A DNA stretch of 64,000 bases from Bryoerythrophyllum caledonicum (lineage: Eukaryota > Streptophyta > Bryopsida > Pottiales > Pottiaceae). The number at the start of each line of letters is the position of its first letter. The stretch's first letter is position 1. The notes beneath the pieces were generated by a model that did no database searches, was not told the origin of the DNA, and worked only from the letters and a program-made list of their open reading frames with translations. The stretch lies in contig OZ020515.1 in the NCBI GenBank assembly GCA_963971425.1, forward strand, positions 13,780,291 to 13,844,290, in the 5' to 3' direction. Of this stretch, positions 46,055 to 54,300 are shown piece after piece. A program made the translations under genes and the position numbers.

Positions 46055-47262
46055 AACAACCTGGCAACAACGTATCGCAAGTCGAGGCATACATACTACG
46101 ACGAACACACGAGCTTGAACAATGGGGATCAAGGTCAGGACAGCTAACCAGGATTAAGATAACAAATCTAGGGTGGCCCGAGGGACCCTCGGATCCGAGG
46201 GTCATCCCAGACGTGAAAACAAAATAACAAATTTCACCTGAGCTCCACCGACAGGAGATCAAAGGCGATCAATTTACCTACATGAACTGTCGAGCGACAC
46301 CGAAGCTAGATGAACAAGGGAGCAACCACCTTCATATCCATGTGCACATACACCGACCAGCACACGAGCTTGAGCAAGCCTGACTTCAACTGTGAGGAAT
46401 AACGATATATAAAAAAGAAATCTGGGGTGACCCGAGGGACCCTCGGATCCGAGGGTCATCCCAGACGTTGAAAAAAAAACCAAACTCACCTGAGCTCGTG
46501 CACGTGGACCTCGAAAGCGAGCAGGTTCCACACTGAACTCCAAAGCTGGATCGAAGCTAGATGAACGAGGGAGCAACCGCCTTCAAGTCGAGGTGCACAT
46601 ACACGGACCAGCAAACGAGCTTGAGCAAGCCTGACTTCACTTGTGAGGCATCACCAAGAATAAAAAAAAAGAATCTGGGGTGACCTGAGGGACCCTCGGA
46701 TCCAAGGGTCATCCTAGACGTTGAAAAAAAAAAACCAAACTCATCTGAGCTCGTGCACGTGGACCTCAAAAGCGAGCAGGTTCCACACTGAACTCCAAAG
46801 CTGGATTGAAGCTAGATGAACAAGGGAGCAACCGCCTTCAAGTCAAGGTGCACATACACGGACCAACAAACGAGCTTGAGCAAGCCTGAGTTCACTTCTG
46901 AGGCATCACCAAGAATAAAAAAAAAGAATCTAGGGTAACCCGAGGGACCCTCGGATCCGAGGGTCATCCTAGACGTTAAAAAAAAAAACCAAACTCACCT
47001 GAGCTCGTGCACGTGGACCTCAAAAGCGAGCAGGTTCCACACTGAACTCCAAAGCTGGATCGAAGCTAGATGAACAAGGGAGCAACCGCCTTCAAGTCAA
47101 GGTGCACATACACGGACCAACAAACGAGCTTGAGCAAGCCTGACTTCACTTCTGAGGCATCACCAAGAATAAAAAAAAAGAATCTAGGGTGACCCGAGGG
47201 ACCCTCGGATCCGAGGGTCATCCCAAACGTTGAAAAAATAAACCAAACTCACTTGAGCTCAT
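46055..47262. repeat. Tandem repeat, about five units of 254 bp
   Basis: The palindrome CCCTCGGATCCGAGGG (one copy with a mismatch) recurs at 46186, 46440, 46693, 46948 and 47202, a spacing of 253-255 bp. Units include a run of A, GAGCTTGAGCAAGCC, and CTCACCTGAGCTCGTGCACG. The first unit is more diverged. The array lies just upstream of the minus-strand gene of Mutator-like element 2. On that strand each unit contains CGAGCTCAG followed by GTGAGTTT, a good splice donor, so repeated promoter or first-exon units are possible. Confidence 0.85.
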
Positions 47263-48149
47263 GACCCAAATATGGACCTCGGATCCGAGGCCCATTTTGG
47301 AGGCCCTAAAAATTTTCAAAAAACTTGAAAGATCTCAATCTAGCAACAAAACGAAATCCCAAAATATAATTTATATTTTACAAAGAAAATTTACTCGATG
47401 GTTGAAAGTAAGAAGGTGAAGATGAATGTTATTTTTGAAGAATGTTTTGGATTTATTTTCATATTCATTTTTGTTTATCAAACAATGTTTCTAGAATTTC
47501 CAAGTTTTTCATTAGCTCAAAGGGGAGTTTTGGATCCAAAGGCTTTCTTTGGGCCATTCAAAAGTTTGAAAAGAGTTAAAAATATTTGTATACTCTTATG
47601 GAAAAAAAAATTTGAAAAAATGAACTTGATAAATTGACTCAGATTATCTGAACAGAGCAACAACAGACGCAAACAAATTTTGTGTCTTGACGATAACTAA
47701 GATAGTTGATATTTTTGAATAAATTTTTGGGTTTAATTTCATATTTAAGGCTTCTTAGCTAGCACGCCATCTAGCACTTTGATGGAAGTAGGAATAAAGA
47801 CATGCCTATAGAATATCAAAAACGGACATTTTTATTCCATTCAACTATATGCCTGCAACAAGGCAACAACAATAACATTCTCTCAAGTACCCAGGGTCAA
47901 CACATTCCCATGTGCAAGGTATGGAAAGAGTCTAAGACACAAGAGGAGGCTGAAGCACAATACTAAGTTATATAAAAGTGGTGGTTTTCTTTGGGCGCTA
48001 GTGCCGAGAGCAAGCGTCTTGCTCTTGAGGATTGGATTGTAATATAGACAATGGGACTGCACAATGTAACTTGTAAGTACTCTTAATGCCTTATACATTT
48101 GGAATCAAGAACTATTTAGAAATCTAATTAAAATTTACATAAGAATTGT
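47263..48149. other. No gene recognised
   Basis: Starts with a further CCTCGGATCCGAGG palindrome (about 47278) without the rest of the repeat. Short AT-rich frames at 47398-47637 and 47883-48098 show no recognisable motif. Confidence 0.4.
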
Positions 48150-49022
48150 TGTGTCCTCGCAAGATCTCACGCTTGATGAAAGAGCAGGCATGCCATCTTT
48201 CAGCCTTTTAGATACATTCTATTATCATTGCCTCGTAAAATTTGAAACCACCATGAGGTGTTTGTATGCGGCTACCATGGACAATATCATCCGAGCTTTC
48301 ACAAAAATCACTTCATATTGAGCCTGGTTAAAACATGGCACGATGAAAAAGGTCACAACATAGGTACGCTTTGGTAGCGATCCATACAATGTTCAGGTGA
48401 CTCCAGATTTATTGCAAAAGTTGTTCAACACTTTCCTAGGCCCTTCCAAGACATGCAGACTAAAATGTGCGGAGATCTTTAAGTCTACCAAAACCAAGCT
48501 TGACATGCCACTCATGTCACGCCACAATTTTCATTAATTGGATATGATGAATTTCTCTAATCCACAAGATGGAACAAGAGTGACTCGAACAAGTACAGAA
48601 GAGGCCTTCAAATTATGGACTAGATTCAACAGTTCTACATACAACTTCAGTGTGGAATTGGTGTGTGATCCATCAAAGTGGTTTATTGTTCGCGTGCCGA
48701 AGAAATTGACGCAAATATGCCAAACATTGTATGCTCACATTGATGAGAAATGCGCCACTCGCCACTCGCCGCTCACTGTTCACAAGATAGCGTTGCTCCC
48801 ATCACGGACTACCCCGCATGTATGTGCCCAGATTTCTTGAAGATGTCAACAGAGGCGTTGGGAAAGAAGGAGCAATGGAAATATTGTAAGCATGTGTACT
48901 ACATTTTACGTTACTTGTGTAAACTGGACTACAAAAAAGACTTGTTCATGCATGCTCGAAGCTACAGCTTCAATGAAGTTATACGCATACTAGAGCTTGC
49001 TAATATTGCAGAAATCGCATGA
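48150..49022 (+). pseudogene. Mutator-like transposase remnant (3' part)
   Basis: The plus strand carries the C-terminal third of the same transposase as at 36660-38040. It reads DLTLDERAGMPS, then MRCLYAATMDNIIRAF, DGTRVTRTSTEEAF, CDPSKW and FLKMSTEALGKKEQWKYCKH, ending RILELANIAEIA. It has stops near 48320, 48360 and 48535. The segment between the HxDEKC and CPDFLKM parts is missing and replaced by a piece of the element's own terminal repeat (48754-48795). The SWIM finger keeps C, C and KH. Not functional. Confidence 0.85.
48754..48795. repeat. Solo Mutator-like tip inside the transposase remnant
   Basis: GCCACTCGCCACTCGCCGCTCACTGTTCACAAGATAGCGTTG contains the family tip (CACAAGATAGC) with heptamers in inverted orientation. 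It sits where about 250 codons of the transposase are absent compared with the 36.7-38.0 kb copy. Confidence 0.65.
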
Positions 49023-49679
49023 TGATGTGCGTCACGGCATAAATTTTAATACTCTTTCTATATCTAGATAGCTGATGTGGTGTCAATATTCCAACTGCGT
49101 GACTATAGGTAGTAGTTTATTTATTTTTGTTTTTTTTTCAAACCGCAAAGGAGTTGTTTTGTTGACAACTTCCGACAGTTCCGTTAGATAGAGCTAGCAT
49201 ACCACAACGGGGATTCAAACCCTACACCTTTCCATTTGGAGAAGTTGGATAACTCTCACCATCACCCAGTAGTTTAAGGTTTTCACAGACCGTTGGTATT
49301 TCTATAGAAACATCTTATGTTATTGCTTCAAAAAATAAATTATCTTACTCCACATCTAGTACTCTAGCACTTCATTAGAAGGTTATGGTTTATAAATTGC
49401 CATCCTATATCAAAGTACAAATGTAATCCTCAAAAGAAAAAAAAGCACAGAGATTAAAATTCCATGACATGCATAAAAACATGGAAAAAAAACTATCAAT
49501 TGTCAATGTATCCACGGCTACATGGTACTTTCTTAATTTAGAAAATTTTGCAACATTTAAGGCCAAACTTCATAGTTGTACCACTTATCGAAAAAAAATG
49601 TGACACACCTTTAAACTAAAAAAAGGAATTCTAAAAGACCGAAATAAAGGAAAAACACGTAAATTCGCAGTATACCACG
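49023..49679. other. Right internal flank of Mutator-like element 2
   Basis: AT-rich, no coding frame. It corresponds in position to the 36123-36659 flank of element 1. Confidence 0.4.
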
Positions 49680-49864
49680 GCTATAGGGTATTTTCTAAAA
49701 TTAGAAGTTTTTGAAAAATATGTCACCAAAATTTGATGATCTGCTGAAAAAACCTCGAATTTCACTTTTTTCCCAAAAAAATGACAAAAAAATTCAAGAT
49801 TTTAGGATTTTTTATGCTCACCGCTCGCTGCTCGCTGCTCACCGCTCACAAGATAGCGTCGCTG
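49680..49864. repeat. Right terminal repeat of Mutator-like element 2
   Basis: Inverted relative to 35931-36122. ACCACGGCTATAGGGTATTTT is at the inner side, then an AT-rich run, heptamers of the CGCTCAC/CGCTGCT type and the tip CACAAGATAGC. It is directly followed by the AAATCCAACCC target duplication. Confidence 0.8.
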
Positions 49865-50246
49865 AAATCCAACCCATAATTTCTAAAGGATTAGGAGCAT
49901 GGAATGGTTTTAAAGTAGATAGAAAAACTTATGTTTTTACCTATGGCATGCAAAATTTAAGAAGTCAAGTTCTAATTCCGGATTTTATTTGTAGAGATCC
50001 TTATCATCCAGAATCTATTTCTTTTGGATTATTATGTATTTAGATTGTGAGTTCTTGTAAAGAAACTTTTAAGAGAATTATTAACTTGTCTTACACGATT
50101 TTTGATTCTTTACGAGAGTGCACAATCTAAATAGAAAAATTAAAATTAAAATTGAAAAATTAGGATCATTCTCTCAACAAAATCTTAAAAATTGGTGATA
50201 GAAATTTAACCAATTTCAAGCATATGGAAAATTCCTTGAGGAAATC

Positions 50247-50741
50247 ATGTCTTTTCCATGGGAGTTCAACCGGAGAAATTTGAGTGATTTCTTTGGTGGG
50301 GCATATTTGTTTGGAGCTTTGTATAGAACTTACAAAACTGCTTATTACGGACAGGGGTTCCAATTCTATGGAGCTCATCCTCGAGTAGACAAGTCTTTTA
50401 AGGAGAAATTTGAGTCATTACCTCTTGAGTTAAAACAAATCATTCTTAACAAAGTATGGAATAACGGAGAGGGTTTTAATGAGATAATTGTCAAGAAGAA
50501 TATTTTATACTTAAAATATCAGTTGCAATTTCTATTTGCTGAAAGAGGAAAGTTGAAATATCAAACTCAACCGATAGGGTCAAAAGGAATAGGGTCGTGG
50601 AACGGATACAGGTTTTCAAGGCAAACTTTTGTCTTTAAGTATTCTCAAAGAAATTTTGAGAGTAATACCTACGAACCTACTTTCTTTTTAAAGGATCCTA
50701 AGGAATTTGATGAGATTGATTTAAAGACATTATGCATTTAA
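50247..50741 (+). CDS. Accessory ORF a, copy 2 (164 aa), unknown function
   Basis: An intact 164-residue frame from ATG 50247 to TAA 50739-50741. The product begins MSFPWEFNRRNLSDFFGG, has YLFGALYR, AYYGQGFQFYG, a Phe/Lys/Glu-rich middle (VDKSFKEKFESLP, IILNKVWNNGEGF) and GSKGIGSWNGYRF, and ends DLKTLCI. There is no signal peptide or membrane segment. Codon use is AT-rich like the following gag-pol. It is about 70% similar by eye to copy 1. ORF b starts 4 nt after its stop. I do not recognise the family. Its preservation while much around it is decayed suggests it was needed by the element. Confidence 0.65.
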   Translation: MSFPWEFNRRNLSDFFGGAYLFGALYRTYKTAYYGQGFQFYGAHPRVDKSFKEKFESLPLELKQIILNKVWNNGEGFNEIIVKKNILYLKYQLQFLFAERGKLKYQTQPIGSKGIGSWNGYRFSRQTFVFKYSQRNFESNTYEPTFFLKDPKEFDEIDLKTLCI

Positions 50742-50744
50742 GAA

Positions 50745-51059
50745 ATGGAATCGTCAGCTGAAACCTTAAAGGAATTACGAACTAGGTTGAAAAGATTGCT
50801 AATAGTTTATTCAAAAATTAAATACAATGAATTAAAATTGTTTAATCTCTTAAGTCAAGAAATAGAACACTTAAGAGAGGAACATAAACATTGTCCAAAA
50901 ACAAACATTATTATTAATCATCTTTTAACCAGGTTTCAATATCCTAGAGAGTTAATAGTGGAGCCATTACCTTTTATTCTTAAAGTAGAACTTTTTACTA
51001 TAACGTCATGGCATCACTATTCATATTTATACAATGAGAAGGGTGAGGCCCAATACTAG
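50745..51059 (+). CDS. Accessory ORF b (104 aa), unknown function
   Basis: An intact frame starting 4 nt after ORF a and ending at TAG 51057-51059, 26 nt inside ORF c. The product starts MESSAETLKELRTRLKRLL and looks largely helical, with Leu/Lys/Glu heptads over residues 1-50 that may form a coiled coil. It continues HCPKTNIIINHLLTRFQYP. No known motif. A truncated relative (SSCKETFKRIINLSYTI) follows copy 1 of ORF a at about 50047-50130. Confidence 0.5.
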   Translation: MESSAETLKELRTRLKRLLIVYSKIKYNELKLFNLLSQEIEHLREEHKHCPKTNIIINHLLTRFQYPRELIVEPLPFILKVELFTITSWHHYSYLYNEKGEAQY

Positions 51060-51318
51060 TCATAGAAGAACTCAATTGATTGTAAACTTAAAGGGAAAGT
51101 TAAATTACTACGCGCATGTTCCACCCTATGACACTCGTTTGTTAGAAAAATTAGAGGTTGAGATTGACGAACAAATAGGAGAAGCAGTGGCAAATGAGTG
51201 GATAAGTGCACAAGAAATGAGTGATATAATAACTTTGTATAAATATCCAAGGAATAAAAAAAAAGATTTCAAGATAATAGGATTAACAGAGGAAGGATTA
51301 TATCTTTGCCTTCATTAA
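51034..51318 (+). CDS. Accessory ORF c (94 aa), unknown function
   Basis: Frame from ATG 51034 overlapping the end of ORF b by 26 nt and ending TAA 51316-51318, about 58 nt before the gag start. The product starts with a basic patch (MRRVRPNTSHRR), continues KLNYYAHVPPYDTRLLEKL and a Glu-rich helix, and ends EEGLYLCLH. No recognised domain. The overlap and close spacing of ORFs a, b, c and gag resemble a compact polycistronic leader. Confidence 0.45.
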   Translation: MRRVRPNTSHRRTQLIVNLKGKLNYYAHVPPYDTRLLEKLEVEIDEQIGEAVANEWISAQEMSDIITLYKYPRNKKKDFKIIGLTEEGLYLCLH

Positions 51319-51376
51319 CATAAGTGAGTTTTTAGCTTAAGAGAGTTAGAGATCCTTTTACATATGGCAATTGTCA

Positions 51377-54300
51377 ATGTCAGCTAAGGGAAAAGGAAAA
51401 GTAGAAGAACAAAAATTAGCACAAGCGGAACGTTATAGAAGAAGGGCAGAAATGTGGGAAGGACTCAAATTCTTAACAATCAATCCCATCTTTAATGTTA
51501 CACCTTCTCCTAGAAACTTAGAAAATAGAGTTCCATATGAAGACTTAAAACTCCGTAGTACCTCGAGAGGAAGTGCTAGTAATAGTAGTAGTAGAAAGGA
51601 AGAAGAAAACAAATCATCATCATCATCGGAGTCATCTAGATGGTCTCCACCTCGTAGATTACTTCCTTTTTCTACTAGTTCTCCAACTTTTTCATCTTCC
51701 TCAAGTTCTACCGAGAGTTCATCACCTTCAACCCCTCCTACTCCTGAAGCAGTTAGAAATAATTTTGTTAATATGGCACATCATAGAATGTTAAATATAG
51801 CTCCTTTTCCCATATTTTATGGTGACTTAGGAGAAGACCCAGACTCATATTTGGAGAGATTTCAAGTGGTTGCTACGGCAAATGACTTACCTGTTGATAA
51901 ATACATAACTAGTTTCCCTGGAAATCTAGTAGGGGAAGCTCAAAGATGGTATATTGCTTTAAATCCTAAACCTGCTAATTGGGATGCTTTAAAAGATGCA
52001 TTTTTAGCTAGGTTTAGACCGCAAGCCTACCACAATACTTTGCAAGACCAATTACAGAGTTTTCAAATGTACCCTACAGAGACCATCGCAGGGTATTATA
52101 CTTGTCTTAGGAATTTGTTAAACTGATGGCGTGATCATGGAATGCCTGAACCTTGGATTGTTAATACTTTTAGTAGGGGATTGTTAGAACCTATGTGTAT
52201 CTATCAAGTAAAACTATCCAATCTTGCAACTTTAAATGAAGCTTATGAAGCTGCACGAAATTGGGAAGCTGCTATGCAGCGATCCAATATGTTACAAAAT
52301 AATCCTCAATACCGTGATCCCTATCTTTTAAATATTCCTTATCAAATTGGAATGGATAATCGTGGTAGAGATTACTACCCTAAAGCAATACTTAATGAAC
52401 CGCCTTTAAGTATAAGAACTACACCTACTACGACGCAACCATTAGCATTAATGCCTCCTCCTAATAGTAAAGAATCTGAATTGAAGGCATTACAAAAACA
52501 GTTTAAGGAATTGTCAGTGCAAATTAATGAGGGTAGAAATAAAAGACCTAAAGCTACTAACCAAAGAACTAATATATGGTGTAGTAATTGCAAAGGTCAT
52601 GGACATTTAACCACTGAGTGTAGATATCCTATAAATAGTGCACCTTATCTTAAATGTGCTTATTGTGGTGCAAAGGGACATGATATTACTACTTGTAGAA
52701 ATATAAAAGAAGTCAAAGCTCTAGTCCAAGATCAACCTTCTAATAACCAAAAACCGCCCTACCGCGTCACGTCTAAACAACCTTTTACAAGGCCAGGAGA
52801 CAATAGAAATCCTAGAGGAAATAACAATTATAGTCAACATCAAACCTGGAAAGGTCCTAATCAAAATCAGAATAAGGAAATAGTATGTTATAGATGCGGA
52901 GAGCCTGGGCATTATTCTAGGGAATGTCCCAATCCTCGACAACAAGTTGGATATAATCCAATTTGTGGTCGATGTGGTCAACCTGGTCATGTGTCTACCT
53001 ATTGCCCTGCTATTATCACTGAATTTCCCAATGTAAGGAAAAAAGTACAAATACAAGAAGTAGAGTCATCTAATTCTAGAAATGTTAATTACATGGCAAT
53101 AGCAGAACCACACGATGTTTTTATTACTAGATCACAAGCAAGGAAAGCTTTGGAAAAAGAACCAATTAGTAGCTCTGAAAGTGACTATAGCAAAATCAAA
53201 ACCAAACCGATAGTTGGTAGAGATGTACCAATTATACTTAAGAGACCTGAGGTGCTTAAACCATCACCTCAAATAATTGAAATAACTAGTAGTGACTCTC
53301 GAGCAAAATCTGTACAAATTCCTATACCAGTTAAAGAAGTACCTCAACCTCCAATTGTAGAAAAACCAAGTACTTCTATGAAACCACTAGAGCAACCTAT
53401 TTTTTATAGACCATCAAAGAAAATAGCTAAAGAACCATCATTGTCTTTAAAAAAGAGAAAACATAATAGAATCATGAAGTTAGCTGTAGGAATGAACCCT
53501 TATGATATACTCACAGATTTGGATAGGTTACAACCTCAAATATCATTGAGACAATTACTTGCTTTATCACCATATTGCAAAAATGAATTAACATCCTCAT
53601 TAATTCGTAAGAGAGCTAAAACAATTGAAGAGAGTAATGTTAAAACTCCTAAAGCAAAAATAAGAAGTGAGGCAAGTAAAATTCAACTTGAAGTTGTAAA
53701 TGTCCATGATATTTCCTTAGATCCGGGAGCACCTACAGTTGATGTGATTATAGATGGAACTTTGATTGATGGAGTACAAATAGATAGTGGAAGTAGTGTT
53801 AACTTAATGAATGTTGATACTATGGAAGAGTTGGGTATAACTAACATAGTTCCTACTCCCATTATCTTAAGAATGGCCGATCAAAATAGAGTCAAACCTT
53901 TAGGAAAGTTGATACAATTAAGTACAATAATTGGTGGAATTGATTATAAAATTGACTATATTGTATTTAAGGTAAGTGAATCTATATCTACTTATCCTAT
54001 CCTTCTTGGTAGACCATGGCTATCACTAGCCAAGGCCAAGGATGATTGGGGTAAAGGAACGATAACAATAGGGAAGGGTAGAAGTAAAATTATCCTACCT
54101 ATGTTTCCAATAGAGTATCACGGTGAGTCTAAAAATGAGGATTTGGATTGGACAACTGAGGCCGAATCTGAAACTGAACCAGAAGATACTAATATTGTTT
54201 TAGAAATGCCAACCTTTAAAAGTTTAAGTCCTGGAGAGTATTTTGTCCCTCCAAGTCAAGTGGATGACTTGGATGCTGCCATTGAGGCATGGCAAAATGC

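Larger units (their letters stand above)
42997..49864. mobile_element. Mutator-like element 2 (6.87 kb)
   Basis: The ends are inverted copies: GCTATCTTGTGAGC plus heptamer repeats at about 43003-43045, and the reverse complement at 49816-49858. The flanks AAATCCAACCC at 42986-42996 and 49865-49875 form an 11-bp target duplication, as Mutator-like elements make. Deleting the element with one duplication restores the reading frame of accessory ORF a. Inside are a multi-exon minus-strand gene (44.1-46.0 kb), 254-bp tandem repeats, and a plus-strand transposase remnant (48.15-49.02 kb) homologous to the 36.7-40.2 kb transposase. Confidence 0.85.
42670..50043 (+). pseudogene. Accessory ORF a, copy 1, split by a Mutator-like element
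   Basis: The 5' part (42670-42996) begins MSFP at ATG 42670-42672, has TAG at 42682-42684 where copy 2 has a Trp codon, and continues FNGPYLFGALYRVCRAAYYG to LKFQIQP. The 3' part (49865-50043) resumes IISKGLGAWNGF and ends FGLLCI. It is closely similar to copy 2 at 50247-50741 over its whole length, which shows that the two halves were once one gene. A truncated relative of ORF b follows at 50044-50130. Function unknown. Confidence 0.8.

Noticed and set aside
46274..46769. Minus-strand frames with repeated SEGPSGHP-like words
   Set aside because: They come from the 254-bp tandem repeats and the palindrome; no conserved protein is evident, although a short repeated first exon cannot be excluded.
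46055..47262. Possible CRISPR-like array
   Set aside because: Repeats are long (254 bp), contiguous and without unique spacers, and the genome is eukaryotic.
52721..53056. Minus-strand frame of 111 codons opposite the gag zinc knuckles
   Set aside because: Antisense shadow of the gag-pol frame.
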